Origin: Mycobacterium sp. E2733
Lineage (GTDB): Bacteria > Actinomycetota > Actinomycetes > Mycobacteriales > Mycobacteriaceae
DNA: 64,000 bases
Assembly: GCF_001667585.1 (NCBI RefSeq)
Contig: NZ_LZJZ01000020.1
Location: 1-64,000 of the forward strand
Direction: 5' to 3'
A program made the translations under genes and the position numbers. Under the pieces are notes generated by a model, which worked only from the letters and a program-made list of their open reading frames with translations, was not told where the DNA came from and searched no databases. Numbering within the stretch: the first letter of the stretch is position 1; each line of letters begins with the position of its first letter. This document shows positions 36,847 to 48,885 of this stretch, one piece after another.

Positions 36847-37716
36847 TCATGACTGCTTGAAGGCGTTCAGATCCACGATCGCTCCATGGCTGATGCCCTC
36901 GATGATCACGTCTGAGCCGCGTGCGCCCTCCGTCTTCGGCGCCACCCCGAACGGAAGCCGCTGGTTGGGCACCCTGGCGGTGAAGGCCCGCAGCACCGCA
37001 TCCCGCTTGTCGTCCGGAACGGCCTGATTCTCGGTGTCCGCCCCGGTCAGCACGCCGGTCGGTGTGATCACCAACGTCGACTGGTCGTCGGGGGCGATGG
37101 AAAGGTCCACCGAAACGCTGACCCGGTGCTCGAAGTCGGCCGAGTGCGGAGTGCCGCTGAACACCAGCCCGTGGCTGTCGGAGATGCCCGACGCGGTGAC
37201 TCCGCCGGTGGCGGTGTTGGTCTCCTTCGGCGGCGCCTCGACCATCAGGTCACTAATGCCCATATAGCGGCCCAGATGCGTCGAGCTGATGATGATGCGG
37301 CTCTCCAGCTTGCCCACCGGCAGCTTCGCATCGGGCCCGATCAGCCAAGACGCGTGGGTCAGGTCGACCGAGTACATCGTGGCTTCGAGGGTGGCCTTGC
37401 CGACCGTTGCATGGTCGACGGCGTTGGCCTTGATCTCCACCTGGTTGTAGTGGTCGCGCATCGCCTGCGGGATGAATGGGAAAGCCACGATCGCCACGAA
37501 CGGGTCGGACCTCAGGTTGGCCGCTTTGCGCACGCTGGAGGACAGCCGGTATTCGGCGTAGATGCTGCTCCCGTAGTCGACGGCGACGGCGCCGAGCACA
37601 ACCGCGGCCACGGCGATCGCCGCGGCCGCCAGCCCGATCAGGACCTTGCGCACCCGCACATTGTCGCGTAGACCCCTGCGTGCCGTGTCCCGGACCGCCC
37701 CGGTGGCGGGGCTCAC
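36847..37716 (-). CDS. lmeA: LmeA family protein, DUF2993 (Rv0817c)
   Basis: A 289-residue exported protein. One N-terminal membrane segment (VLIGLAAAAIAVAAVVLGAVAV, about residues 25-46) precedes a DUF2993 domain. LmeA is known in mycobacteria as a periplasmic phospholipid-binding factor needed for lipomannan elongation through the mannosyltransferase MptA. It diverges from glnR. Confidence 0.9.
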   Translation of the reverse strand: MSPATGAVRDTARRGLRDNVRVRKVLIGLAAAAIAVAAVVLGAVAVDYGSSIYAEYRLSSSVRKAANLRSDPFVAIVAFPFIPQAMRDHYNQVEIKANAVDHATVGKATLEATMYSVDLTHASWLIGPDAKLPVGKLESRIIISSTHLGRYMGISDLMVEAPPKETNTATGGVTASGISDSHGLVFSGTPHSADFEHRVSVSVDLSIAPDDQSTLVITPTGVLTGADTENQAVPDDKRDAVLRAFTARVPNQRLPFGVAPKTEGARGSDVIIEGISHGAIVDLNAFKQS

Positions 37717-37834
37717 ACTGCATCGTCGCCACGAAAAATGGCAGGTGGCAAGTTATCGTTAGGTGGACTGGCAACTAACGCGTCGTTGCGTTGCGAACTG
37801 AGAAGATGCCGTTCCCCCGACCTGGAGGGGCTAG

Positions 37835-39519
<1,685 letters not shown>

Positions 39520-39644
39520 CCGCCATGCAGACGGCCCCGAAGCCGTGGGATGCGACCAAGCATATTTTCGCGATGACCTGGCAACCTGTTGGGAGAGGGC
39601 CGGCGGGGCACGCGCGGGCCCGTAGGGGGCAGGAAGCGAGATCG

Positions 39645-40775
39645 GTGAGGCTCGACAGGGGTGGTGGCAGAGCGCTGACGGTGCTGGCCGCGGCGGTGGC
39701 AATCGGTAGCGGCGCATTGACCGGCTGTGGCAGCGACCAGAACCGCCGCAGCGCGTCGGCGGCGGCCGTCTCCGGGCCGACGGGCACGGCGGGATGCAGC
39801 GGCAGGGACAAGCTGACGGCGGAAGGCTCGACGGCTCAACAAAACGCGATGTCGGTGTTCAACCAGGTCTGGGGGCAGTACTGCCCGGGCAAGAGCGTGT
39901 CATACAACCCGACCGGTTCGGGCGCCGGCCGCGAGCAGTTCATCGCCGGCCATGTCGACTTCGCCGGCGCCGACTCGCCGCTGGCCGCCGACCAGATCGG
40001 TCCCGCCGCCGCAAGGTGTGAAGGAAACCCGGCGTGGGACTTGCCGTTGGTGTTCGGGCCGATCGCCTTGGTATACAACCTGGCCGGGGTCCCGGCGTTG
40101 GTGGTGAGCAGTGACGCGTTGGCCAAGATTTTCAGCGGACGGATCACCGCCTGGAATGACCCGATCCTGGCGGCCCTCAACCCCGGCGTCGTGCTGCCCG
40201 ATACCAAGATCGCACCGATTTACCGGACGGACTCGTCCGGAACGACCGACAACATGCAGAAATATCTGACGGCCGCCGCGCCGCAGAGCTGGACCAGAGG
40301 CGTGGGCACCGAGTTTCAGGGCGGCGTGGGCGAGGGGGCCATGAAGTCGGCCGGCGTCGTCCAGGCCGTGCGGGCCACCCCGGGCGCCATCGGTTACGTC
40401 GAGAAGGGCTTCGCCGACCAGGGCGGTATGCCCTACGCCCGTATCGCGACCAATAAAGGCGTCGCGGTCCCGCTCACCAACGAGACGGCCGGCAATGCGG
40501 TGAAGGCGGCCAACTTCGTGGCCGACGGCAACGACCTGGTCCTGGACCTCAACTCGATGTACCGCTCGCAGGAGCCGAGCGTCTACCCGCTGGTCCTGGC
40601 GACGTATGAGATCGTGTGTTCGAAGGGCTCCGACCCTGACATTTCCGGCGCGATCAAGTCGTTCCTCACGGTGGCCGCCGGCAGTGGGCAGACCGATCTT
40701 CCCTCGGCCGGCTATATCCCGCTGCCCGATAAGGTCAAGGAGCGACTGGTCGCCGCGATCAACGCCTTGCAGTGA
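39645..40775 (+). CDS. pstS: Phosphate-binding lipoprotein PstS
   Basis: A 376-residue substrate-binding protein. The signal peptide ends in the lipobox ALTGC (Cys24). Phosphate-binding segments EGSTAQQNAM, NPTGSGAGREQF and RTDSSGTTDN are present. It captures inorganic phosphate outside the membrane for PstCAB. GTG 39645 follows AGGAAG; longer in-frame starts would hide the signal peptide. Confidence 0.94.
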   Translation: MRLDRGGGRALTVLAAAVAIGSGALTGCGSDQNRRSASAAAVSGPTGTAGCSGRDKLTAEGSTAQQNAMSVFNQVWGQYCPGKSVSYNPTGSGAGREQFIAGHVDFAGADSPLAADQIGPAAARCEGNPAWDLPLVFGPIALVYNLAGVPALVVSSDALAKIFSGRITAWNDPILAALNPGVVLPDTKIAPIYRTDSSGTTDNMQKYLTAAAPQSWTRGVGTEFQGGVGEGAMKSAGVVQAVRATPGAIGYVEKGFADQGGMPYARIATNKGVAVPLTNETAGNAVKAANFVADGNDLVLDLNSMYRSQEPSVYPLVLATYEIVCSKGSDPDISGAIKSFLTVAAGSGQTDLPSAGYIPLPDKVKERLVAAINALQ

Positions 40776-40820
40776 CCAAGTGGCCCCGCGCTCAAGGGGG
40801 AGAACTGTGAGGGGATCACA

Positions 40821-41855
40821 GTGACCACACCAAACCCGATCGACGCCGGTTCGGGTGCGACCGTCGCCGCGCCCTTTCCGGAGGCGTCGGTGATTCCGAT
40901 CAGCCCGTGGGGAGATGCGCGCCCACACGTCGGGGATCGGGCCTTCCGTTGGCTGGCCAAGGCTTCCGGCTTGTCGATCGTCGTCGTCATCGGGGCCATC
41001 GGCGGATTCCTGCTGCTGCGGGCCATACCGGCCCTGAAGCGCAATCGGGAGAACTTTTTCAGCTATGGCGGCAACTGGATCACCACCGACACCTCGGCCA
41101 TGCACTTCGGCATCTCCGATCTGCTGAAGGTCACCATGTTCGTGTCGGCGTTCGCGTTGCTCCTGGCTATGCCCGTCGCGCTGGGCGTCGCGATCTTCAT
41201 CACGCAGTACTCGCCCCGGCGCGTCGCCGTCCCCCTGGCCTACGCCGTCGATCTGCTGGCCGGGGTCCCATCCATCATTTATGGCGCGTGGGGCCTGCAT
41301 GTGCTGGCGCCGCAGCTGCGACCCCTGGCCAGCTGGCTGAACCATTCCCTGGGCTGGTGCTTCCTGTTCGCCGATGGCAACGCGTCGGTGGCGGGCGGCG
41401 GCACCATCTTCACCGGCGGCATCGTCCTGGCGGTGATGATCCTGCCGATCATCACCGCCGTGACCCGCGAGGTGTTCATCCAGACACCACAGGATGAGGT
41501 CGAGGCCGCGCTGGCCCTCGGCGCCACCCGTTGGGAAGTGGTGAAGACGATCGTGCTGCCGTTCGGGCGGTCGGGATACATCAGCGCAGCGGTGCTGGGA
41601 CTCGGCCGGGCCATGGGCGAGACGGTCGCGCTGCTGATCATCTTGCGCGGAACCCAGGCGGCGTTCGGCTGGTCGCTGTTCGACGGCGGCTCCACCGTCG
41701 CGACCAAGATCGCGGGGACGGTGGCGCAATTCAACGACCAATACAAGGCCGGCGCTTACATCGCCGCGGGTCTGGCGCTCTTCGTGCTCACCTTCCTGGT
41801 CGACGCCTTGGCGCGCGGCGCCGCCTCCAGAACCAGATGGGGCGGCGGCCGATGA
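40821..41855 (+). CDS. pstC: Phosphate ABC transporter permease PstC
   Basis: A 344-residue permease with about six helices after a cytoplasmic start. The binding-protein-dependent loop EAALALGATRWEVVKTIVLP contacts the ATPase. Its stop overlaps the pstA start in ATGA. Confidence 0.95.
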   Translation: MTTPNPIDAGSGATVAAPFPEASVIPISPWGDARPHVGDRAFRWLAKASGLSIVVVIGAIGGFLLLRAIPALKRNRENFFSYGGNWITTDTSAMHFGISDLLKVTMFVSAFALLLAMPVALGVAIFITQYSPRRVAVPLAYAVDLLAGVPSIIYGAWGLHVLAPQLRPLASWLNHSLGWCFLFADGNASVAGGGTIFTGGIVLAVMILPIITAVTREVFIQTPQDEVEAALALGATRWEVVKTIVLPFGRSGYISAAVLGLGRAMGETVALLIILRGTQAAFGWSLFDGGSTVATKIAGTVAQFNDQYKAGAYIAAGLALFVLTFLVDALARGAASRTRWGGGR

Positions 41856-42766
41856 CCTCCATGTTGGACCGCCCGCTGAAGCCGCGCACGCTCTCCCGGC
41901 CGAGCCGGCGCCGCCGGGTCGCGAATCATGTTGCGATGGCGCTGGTTTCGCTGTCGATGGTGATTGCGGTGACACCCTTGCTGTTGGTCCTCTACTCGGT
42001 GATCGCTAAGGGCGTCAAGGCGGTCACGTCCACCGTTTGGTGGACGCACTCGCAAGCGGGCATGACGGCCTTTGTGGCCGGCGGCGGCGCCTATCACGCG
42101 ATCGTCGGCACCGTGTTGCAGGGATTGGTATGTGCGCTGATCTCCATCCCGATCGGCCTCATGCTCGCCATTTATCTGGCCGAGTATGGCGGGGGCACCC
42201 CGCTGGGCAGGCTGGCCACGTTCATGGTGGACGTTCTGAGCGGAGTGCCCTCGATCGTGGCGGCCTTGTTCATTTACGCGCTGTTCGTGGCGACGTTGGG
42301 CCTTCCTCGCTCCGAGTTCGCCGTGTCCCTCGCGCTCGTCCTGTTGATGCTCCCGGTGATCGTGCGAGCCACCGAGGAAATGCTGCGGATCGTTCCGGTG
42401 GACCTTCGCGAGGCCAGTTACGCGCTGGGCATCCCGAAGTGGAAGACGATCGTCAGGGTCGTCCTTCCCACCGAGGTCTCGGGCATCGTCACGGGCATCA
42501 TGCTGGCGGTGGCCAGGGTGATGGGCGAGACGGCGCCGTTGCTGATTCTCGTCGGTTACTCGCAATCTATGAGCTTCGACATCTTCAGTGGATTCATGGG
42601 GACGTTACCCGGCATGATGTACAACCAGACCAGCGCCGGTGCCGGTGTAAACCCGGTCCCCACGGATCGGTTGTGGGGTGCCGCCCTAACCCTCATCCTG
42701 GTGATCGCCACCATCAACATCGGGGCCCGAGTGATAGCGAAGTTTCTTGGCGCCAGGAAGTCATAG
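41852..42766 (+). CDS. pstA: Phosphate ABC transporter permease PstA
   Basis: A 304-residue permease. The coupling loop is EASYALGIPKWKTIVRVVLP. Six membrane helices include SLSMVIAVTPLLLVLYSVI. It forms the membrane channel with PstC. Confidence 0.95.
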   Translation: MTSMLDRPLKPRTLSRPSRRRRVANHVAMALVSLSMVIAVTPLLLVLYSVIAKGVKAVTSTVWWTHSQAGMTAFVAGGGAYHAIVGTVLQGLVCALISIPIGLMLAIYLAEYGGGTPLGRLATFMVDVLSGVPSIVAALFIYALFVATLGLPRSEFAVSLALVLLMLPVIVRATEEMLRIVPVDLREASYALGIPKWKTIVRVVLPTEVSGIVTGIMLAVARVMGETAPLLILVGYSQSMSFDIFSGFMGTLPGMMYNQTSAGAGVNPVPTDRLWGAALTLILVIATINIGARVIAKFLGARKS

Positions 42767-42779
42767 GTAGGAGCACTAA

Positions 42780-43556
42780 GTGGCAAAGCGGTTGGACCTC
42801 AAAGCCGTCAACATCTACTACGGTTCGTTTCACGCGGTAGGGGATGTGACGCTGTCGATCCTGCCCCGCAGTGTGACCGCGTTCATCGGCCCGTCAGGTT
42901 GCGGCAAGACGACGGTGCTGCGCACGCTCAACCGGATGCATGAGGTGGTCCCCGGCGGCCGGGTCGAGGGCAGCGTTCTCCTCGACGACGAGGACATCTA
43001 CGGCGCCGGGGTCGACCCGGTCGGCGTGCGCCGGGCGATCGGAATGGTATTCCAGCGACCGAACCCGTTCCCCGCCATGTCGATTCGCGACAACGTGGTG
43101 GCCGGTTTGAAGCTGCAGGGGGTGCGCAATCGCAAGGTACTCGACGAGACCGCTGAATACTCGCTACGCGGCGCGAACCTGTGGGATGAGGTCAAGGACC
43201 GGTTGGACAGGCCCGGCGGCGGATTGTCCGGCGGGCAGCAGCAACGCTTGTGCATCGCGCGGGCGATCGCCGTGCAACCCGACGTGCTGCTCATGGACGA
43301 GCCCTGCTCCGCGCTGGACCCGATCTCGACGATGGCCATCGAGGAGTTGATCAGCGAGCTGAAGCAGGACTACACGATCGTCATCGTCACCCACAACATG
43401 CAGCAGGCCGCGCGGGTCAGCGACTACACCGCGTTCTTCAACCTGGAAGCCGTCGGAAAGCCGGGCCGGTTGATCGAGGTCGACGACACCGAGAAGATTT
43501 TCTCCAACCCGAGCCAGAAGGCGACAGAGGACTACATCTCCGGCCGCTTCGGCTAG
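42780..43556 (+). CDS. pstB: Phosphate ABC transporter ATP-binding protein PstB (PhoT)
   Basis: A 258-residue ATPase. Walker [10 protein letters not shown], signature LSGGQQQR and Walker B VLLMDEP are intact. It corresponds to Rv0820 (phoT), which stands alone at this place in M. tuberculosis but here ends a full pstSCAB operon. The GTG follows TAGGAGC. Confidence 0.95.
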   Translation: MAKRLDLKAVNIYYGSFHAVGDVTLSILPRSVTAFIGPSGCGKTTVLRTLNRMHEVVPGGRVEGSVLLDDEDIYGAGVDPVGVRRAIGMVFQRPNPFPAMSIRDNVVAGLKLQGVRNRKVLDETAEYSLRGANLWDEVKDRLDRPGGGLSGGQQQRLCIARAIAVQPDVLLMDEPCSALDPISTMAIEELISELKQDYTIVIVTHNMQQAARVSDYTAFFNLEAVGKPGRLIEVDDTEKIFSNPSQKATEDYISGRFG

Positions 43557-43573
43557 CCGGCCCGTGCATTCGG

Positions 43574-44242
43574 TTACTGCGAGGCGGGTTTCGTTTCTTC
43601 TTCGGGCAGCCTGCCGGTCGCCTGGAAGATGACGCGCCTGGCCACTTCGACGGCGTGGTCGGCGAAGCGCTCGTAGAACCGGCCCAGGAGTGTCACGTCG
43701 ACGGCGGCCGCCACGCCGTACTTCCATTCGCGGTCCATCAGCACCGAGAACAGATGGCGGTGCAGATCGTCCATGGCGTCGTCCTCTTCGCGGATCCGGG
43801 CGGCTTTCTCCGGATCGCGTGACATCACCACTTCTTGCGCGCTGTTCCCCAATTCGACTGCCACCCTGCCCATTTCGGCGAAGTAACCATTGACCTCTTC
43901 GGGCAGCGCGTGCTGGGGATGCCGGCGGCGGGCGATCTTGGCGACGTGCAGGGCCAGCGCGCCCATCCGGTCGATGTCGGCCACCATCTGGATGGCGCTC
44001 ACGATGGACCGCAGATCACCGGCGACCGGCGCCTGCAAGGCCAGCAGCACGAAGGCGCTTTCCTCGGCGCGGGCGCTGAGGGTGGCGATCTTCTCGTGAT
44101 CGGAGATCACCTGTTCGGCCAGCACCAGATCGGCCTGCAGCAGGGCTTGGGTGGCCCGCTCCATCGCGATGCCCGCCAGGCCGCACATCTCGCCTAGCCG
44201 CTCGGATAACTCCGAGAGCTGCTCATGGTAGGCGGTCCGCAT
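43574..44242 (-). CDS. phoY2: PhoU-like phosphate signalling regulator PhoY2
   Basis: A 222-residue all-helical protein with two PhoU domains, each with an acidic metal-binding region ([29 protein letters not shown]). PhoU proteins link the Pst transporter to the SenX3-RegX3 system and affect persister formation. It converges with pstB, 17 bases apart. Confidence 0.94.
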   Translation of the reverse strand: MRTAYHEQLSELSERLGEMCGLAGIAMERATQALLQADLVLAEQVISDHEKIATLSARAEESAFVLLALQAPVAGDLRSIVSAIQMVADIDRMGALALHVAKIARRRHPQHALPEEVNGYFAEMGRVAVELGNSAQEVVMSRDPEKAARIREEDDAMDDLHRHLFSVLMDREWKYGVAAAVDVTLLGRFYERFADHAVEVARRVIFQATGRLPEEETKPASQ

Positions 44243-44300
44243 ATCGCCAAGCCTACGTTCTCGGCGGCGAAAAGGTGCGGTGGAGCGCCGCCAAATGCGC

Positions 44301-46322
44301 TTACTCGCAGGTGGTGTCGGCGGCGTTGGTGACGGTCAGGTCCTCCGGCAGCTTGGCCGGGGCGTTGCCCGAGCCGCGTTCGATCTGCAGGCTGATCGAC
44401 GAGCCGCTCGGTTGGGGAGTGGCGACGGACTTGAAGTCGGGCCCAAGCACCACCTGAACGACCTGCCCGTAGCCGGACACTCGCTGCACCTTCGCATTGG
44501 CGAAGGAGGATGCGACGGTCGCCGCCGCCTGCTCGTTGCCGGGCGAGAACAACACGGTCGTCGTGTTCACCGAACTCGGATAATCGTCGGGCGTCATCAC
44601 GTTGAAGCCGTCCCGCTTGAGCTGGCTGGTTGCGGTGGCCGCCAGGCCGCTCTGCGTTGTCGCATTGGAGACCCGCACCGTGACATCGCCCGGCGTGGTC
44701 GTGGTGACCTGCTCGTGGCGGGCCTCGGGGGCCGCGGTGGGGGCCGGCGCCTTCTTGGTGGCGGGTGCCTTCGTCTGTCCCGACTTGTCGTCGTAGGTCC
44801 CGAGATTCTTTGCGTTCTGGTCGTTTTCCTCGGGGAGCGGATCGTCGTTGATGATGGCGTCGAACAGCGCCCGCATGTCGGCCATGCGCGGCGGTTCGTC
44901 GCCGTTCTGGTCGGTGATGCCGGTCGGCACGGTGACGAAGGTGACGTGCCCGGCCGCCATGCCCTGCAACGACTGACCGAGTTGGATCAAGTCCTTCGAC
45001 TGCACGTTGTCGACGACGGTGTCGCTGATGAACATGTTGACGACATTGTTGAGCTTGTTCAGGTTGAGCAGCGTGTCCTCGGAGATCAGCGAACGCAGCA
45101 GCGAGGACAGGAACAGCTGCTGACGTTTGATGCGGCCGTAATCCCCGTTGGTTTCTGTCGTGACCTGGCGGGCTCGCACGTAATTCAGGGCTGTCGAGCC
45201 GTCCAGGACTTGGCGGCCGCCGTGGTCGAGCACCGTGCCCAGCTCGTAGTCGTGCAGCGCGGTTTTCGAGCACACCTCCACACCGCCCAGAGCGTCGACC
45301 ATTTTGGCGAACCCGGCGAAGTCGACGGCGATGAAGCGGTTGATGCTCAAACCGGACAGCTTCTGGATCTCTTTGACCAGACACTTCGGGCCACCGAAGG
45401 CGAATGCGGAGTTCAGTTTGGTCTCGGTGTAGACCATCTTCGGGCCCCACGATTTGGTCTTCGCGTCGTACAGGGGCCCGTATTTGCCCGTCTCCGGGTT
45501 CCACGCCTCGCATTGCATCGGGGTGATCGCCAGGTCGCGCGGGAACGACACCGCCACCACGCGCTTGCGGTTGGCCGGGATGTTGACCAGCATCACGGTG
45601 TCCGACCGGGCGCCGTCCGCGTCGTCGGTGTTGCCGGCACCCATGTTGGCGTTGTCGCCGGCGCGCGAGTCAAGGCCGACGATCAAAAAATCTTCGTCCC
45701 CGTATTGGCCGTTGCGATCGCGTATATCGTCGGAGTTCTGGTCGAGGGCGCTGATGGTGTTGAGCCGGGCGTTCTTCGACGTACTCCATTGCCACGCCCC
45801 GCCGGTCATGGCCAGGGTGAGCGCGGCGAGCAGAGCCGCCACCGAGCGGGCGGCCAGCAGCATCGGCCGGCGGCGGCGCCGCGATGTTCGTCGCCGGGCG
45901 TCAGGAGCTTCGCCCGATACGGATTGCTGGCCGCTTGGGTGGTCGGCGGCATCGAGGTCGGGGAGCTCCGAGACCGCGTCGAGCGAGTACGCCAGGTCCT
46001 CGATCACCTGGGTTTCCCGCAGCTCAACGGGCAGCTCGGCCTCGACAGGTTCGACGTCCGGCTCGGCACGACGGTGCGTGGACCGGCCGGTCGTGGGGGC
46101 ACCGAGCTTCGCGATTAGGTCGGCGACGCTGACTCCGCCCGCGGTATGGGATCCGGATTCTTCCTCGTCGGCTGTGCGGCAGCGGATGGGCTCGACGGCA
46201 GTCTCGGGTTGCCAGAGATGGCGACTGTAGTCGGCCGGCGGCTCCGAGAACCGTTCCCAGGGGGCGGCGCCAAGCGCAGGGCGTCGGGCGTCGCGAGTGG
46301 CGTCGTCCTCGGCGTCACTCAT
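44301..46322 (-). CDS. LytR-CpsA-Psr family protein with LytR_C domain (Rv0822c)
   Basis: 673 residues. A long acidic cytoplasmic start (about 150 residues, ending in [10 protein letters not shown]) is followed by a membrane helix ([20 protein letters not shown]), the LCP catalytic domain ([38 protein letters not shown]) and, after a Pro/Ala/Thr linker, a C-terminal LytR_C domain. LCP enzymes attach arabinogalactan to peptidoglycan in mycobacteria; this divergent member may act otherwise. Confidence 0.9.
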   Translation of the reverse strand: MSDAEDDATRDARRPALGAAPWERFSEPPADYSRHLWQPETAVEPIRCRTADEEESGSHTAGGVSVADLIAKLGAPTTGRSTHRRAEPDVEPVEAELPVELRETQVIEDLAYSLDAVSELPDLDAADHPSGQQSVSGEAPDARRRTSRRRRRPMLLAARSVAALLAALTLAMTGGAWQWSTSKNARLNTISALDQNSDDIRDRNGQYGDEDFLIVGLDSRAGDNANMGAGNTDDADGARSDTVMLVNIPANRKRVVAVSFPRDLAITPMQCEAWNPETGKYGPLYDAKTKSWGPKMVYTETKLNSAFAFGGPKCLVKEIQKLSGLSINRFIAVDFAGFAKMVDALGGVEVCSKTALHDYELGTVLDHGGRQVLDGSTALNYVRARQVTTETNGDYGRIKRQQLFLSSLLRSLISEDTLLNLNKLNNVVNMFISDTVVDNVQSKDLIQLGQSLQGMAAGHVTFVTVPTGITDQNGDEPPRMADMRALFDAIINDDPLPEENDQNAKNLGTYDDKSGQTKAPATKKAPAPTAAPEARHEQVTTTTPGDVTVRVSNATTQSGLAATATSQLKRDGFNVMTPDDYPSSVNTTTVLFSPGNEQAAATVASSFANAKVQRVSGYGQVVQVVLGPDFKSVATPQPSGSSISLQIERGSGNAPAKLPEDLTVTNAADTTCE

Positions 46323-46504
46323 GTCCTACCGGCCTCCGAAGCTCTGATGCGGATGTCAGCGTATCTGTGCGCAACGTCGGCCCAGGCGCTTGGCTTATTC
46401 AGCGCTGCGGCCCGTGCCACCTTGGGTCGCACTCCTTTGTCGCGCTCGGGCGGCGGCGCGTCACCGATCCGCCGCAGGAACGCGCAATGCAGCAAGGTCC
46501 ACAT
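46319..46504 (-). CDS. Possible small ORF coupled to the LCP gene
   Basis: 61 codons whose TGA overlaps the LCP ATG (sequence ATGA), which suggests coupling. It fills most of the 223-base gap between dus and the LCP gene. I recognise no family and see no Shine-Dalgarno, so it may be chance. Confidence 0.25.
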   Translation of the reverse strand: MWTLLHCAFLRRIGDAPPPERDKGVRPKVARAAALNKPSAWADVAHRYADIRIRASEAGRT

Positions 46505-46545
46505 CGTACTGAGTTATCGGTCCGGACGCGATTTCGAGCGGTCGA

Positions 46546-47679
46546 TCAGCCGCCGGAGTGCATCACGTCGGCGCCGGCCGGCAGGGTGCAGTCGTCGGGG
46601 TCGGTGAGCCAGCCTTCGGGCAGCGCGACCCGGGCCGGTGAGCCCTGCCGGCCGCGTGGGCCGCTCGCCGCCTCCGGGAAGGGCACGGTGCCGTCCAATT
46701 GGCTTAGCAGCGAATCGAGTTCGTCGAGCGTCTTGACCATGGCCAGCGCTCGGCGGAGCTCCGAGCCGGCCGGGAAGCCGTGCAGGTACCAGCCGACGTG
46801 CTTGCGGATGTCGCGCATCCCCTTGTCCTCGCCGAAGTGCGCTGTCAACAGCTGTCCGTGTCGGCGGACGATGTCGGCAACCTCGCCCAACGTGGGCGGC
46901 GTGGGTGCCGGGCTGTCGGTGAACGCGGCCGACAGTTCGGCGAAAAGCCAGGGCCGGCCCAGGCACCCGCGGCCGATCACGACGCCGTCGCAACCGGTGC
47001 TGGCCATCATCGTCAGGGCGTCGCTGGCGTCGTAGATGTCACCGTTGCCCAGCACCGGGATCGTCCGCACGTGTTGCTTGAGCAGCGCGATCTGCTCCCA
47101 ATCGGCGGTGCCGGAGTAGCGCTGCGCCGCCGTGCGGGCGTGCAGCGCGACCGCGGCGGCACCCTCGATCTCGGCGATGTGGCCGGCGTCAAGGTGCGTC
47201 GGATGCTCGTCGTCGATGCCGATGCGGAATTTGACGGTCACCGGGATGTCGGTGCCTTCGGTTGCGCGCACGGCCGCCGCGACGATCTGCCCGAACAGCC
47301 GCCGCTTGTAGGGCAACGCCGCACCGCCGCCGCGTTTGGTGACCTTGGGCACCGGACAGCCGAAATTCATGTCGATGTGGTCGGCGAGGCCCTCGTCGGC
47401 GATCATCTTGGCGGCGGCGTACGTGGTCGCCGGATCGACCGTGTAGAGCTGCAACGAGCGTGGCGACTCGTCCGGCGCGAAGGTGGTCATGTGCATGGTG
47501 ACCGGGTGCCGCTCGATGAGCGCGCGCGCCGTCACCATCTCGCAGACATAGAGCCCGCTGACCGTGCCGACCTTCGACTGCTCCAGTTCACGACACAGGG
47601 TCCGAAAGGCAACGTTGGTCACGCCCGCCATCGGGGCCAGCACCACCGGGCTGGCAAGCGTGATGGGACCGATGCGCAA
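46546..47679 (-). CDS. dus: tRNA-dihydrouridine synthase
   Basis: A 377-residue FMN enzyme of the DusB type that reduces uridine in tRNA D-loops. The catalytic Cys lies in NFGCPVPKV. FMN and substrate residues lie in LAPMAGVTN, VKFRIG, HARTAAQRYSG, GNGDIYD and GRGCLG. The start is TTG 47679, weakly supported by a ribosome site. It follows desA1 closely, so it is probably in its operon. Confidence 0.94.
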   Translation of the reverse strand: MRIGPITLASPVVLAPMAGVTNVAFRTLCRELEQSKVGTVSGLYVCEMVTARALIERHPVTMHMTTFAPDESPRSLQLYTVDPATTYAAAKMIADEGLADHIDMNFGCPVPKVTKRGGGAALPYKRRLFGQIVAAAVRATEGTDIPVTVKFRIGIDDEHPTHLDAGHIAEIEGAAAVALHARTAAQRYSGTADWEQIALLKQHVRTIPVLGNGDIYDASDALTMMASTGCDGVVIGRGCLGRPWLFAELSAAFTDSPAPTPPTLGEVADIVRRHGQLLTAHFGEDKGMRDIRKHVGWYLHGFPAGSELRRALAMVKTLDELDSLLSQLDGTVPFPEAASGPRGRQGSPARVALPEGWLTDPDDCTLPAGADVMHSGG

Positions 47680-47685
47680 GGCAGG

Positions 47686-48708
47686 TTACCGGCGGCTCAT
47701 TGCCAGCTTGCCCGCGGTCTGGTGCAGCTCGAACGCCGTGGTCTTCTTGCCCGTGCGGGCTTCCCGGTCGAGTTGGCGCTGCTTCGATATCTCGAACTTT
47801 TCGCAGGCCTGCTCGAGTTCCTTGATCAGCAGGGCGAGGTCGTCGCGCATCTCCGCCGCCTCACCGGTGAAGTCCTCGCGCTCGAAGATGCGCCACTTCT
47901 TCAGCACCGGCATGACCACGTCGTCGAGGTGGATACGGGGGTCATAGACCCCCCCGACGGCGATGAACACGGCTTTGCGCCGGAACTCCGGGACCTGATA
48001 GCCCGGCATCTGGAAGTTGCGCAGCACCTTGTGTAGCTCTTTCATCGCCTGATTGGGCGCAATCTCGAACCCGGCCTCGCTGACATCGCGATAGAAGATC
48101 ATGTGCAGGTTCTCGTCGGCCGAGATCTTGGCCAGCAGCTGGTCGGCGATCGTCTCGTTGCACGCCTTGCCCGTGTTGCGGTGCGAAATCCGGGTGGCCA
48201 GCTCCTGGAACGTCACGTAGATGACGGAGTCGAACAGGCTCTCGGCGAACAGGTCGGCTCGAACCTGCTGGTTCTGGCCGGGACTGAAGCCCCGGTTGAC
48301 TACCTCGATGCGCAGCTTCTCCAGCTCGACCGGGTCGACCGCGCGGGTCACCACCAGGTAGTCGCGCAGCGCGATGCCGTGCCGGTTCTCCTCGGCGGTC
48401 CACCGGTTGACCCACTGGCCCCAGGGTCCGTCCAGGCCGAAGTTCATCGCGATCTCGCGGTGATAGGAAGGCAGGTTGTCTTCCGTCATCAGGTTCTGCA
48501 CCATCGCCACCTGGGCGAGATCGCTGAGCTTGCTCTGCTCGGGGTCCCAATCCTGCCCGCCGAGCGCGTAAAAGTTCTTGCCGTCCGACCACGGGATGTA
48601 GTCGTGCGGGTTCCAGTCCTTATGCATGCTCTCGTGCCGATTCAGGCATTTCTCAACTACCGGCTCAAGTTCGTGCAGCAGCTGTAGGTTTGTCAGCTCG
48701 GCTGACAT
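47686..48708 (-). CDS. desA1: Acyl-ACP desaturase DesA1
   Basis: A 340-residue soluble diiron desaturase. The iron ligands are in AEENRHG and ADENLHMIF (two ExxH-type pairs). It introduces a double bond into long acyl-ACP chains for mycolic acid synthesis. ATG 48708 follows GGAGG. Ends seven bases before the dus start. Confidence 0.94.
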   Translation of the reverse strand: MSAELTNLQLLHELEPVVEKCLNRHESMHKDWNPHDYIPWSDGKNFYALGGQDWDPEQSKLSDLAQVAMVQNLMTEDNLPSYHREIAMNFGLDGPWGQWVNRWTAEENRHGIALRDYLVVTRAVDPVELEKLRIEVVNRGFSPGQNQQVRADLFAESLFDSVIYVTFQELATRISHRNTGKACNETIADQLLAKISADENLHMIFYRDVSEAGFEIAPNQAMKELHKVLRNFQMPGYQVPEFRRKAVFIAVGGVYDPRIHLDDVVMPVLKKWRIFEREDFTGEAAEMRDDLALLIKELEQACEKFEISKQRQLDREARTGKKTTAFELHQTAGKLAMSRR

Positions 48709-48885
48709 ACGGCCTCCAGTTATCTGTGTCGACGGGTTGCAGTCAATATATCTGTGCACTTCGGTAGCATCAAGCTGCCTGGCCGCGCGCCGCATAACGG
48801 TTCTATGCCACCTTTGGGACGGCCCGGGTGGAACGCCCAATCTCTAGGTTTGCCGCCGTGCTGCGGCCGTTAAACGGCCGCTCAG

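Noticed and set aside
39900..41975. 691-codon minus-strand ORF
   Set aside because: Antisense shadow of pstS and pstC.
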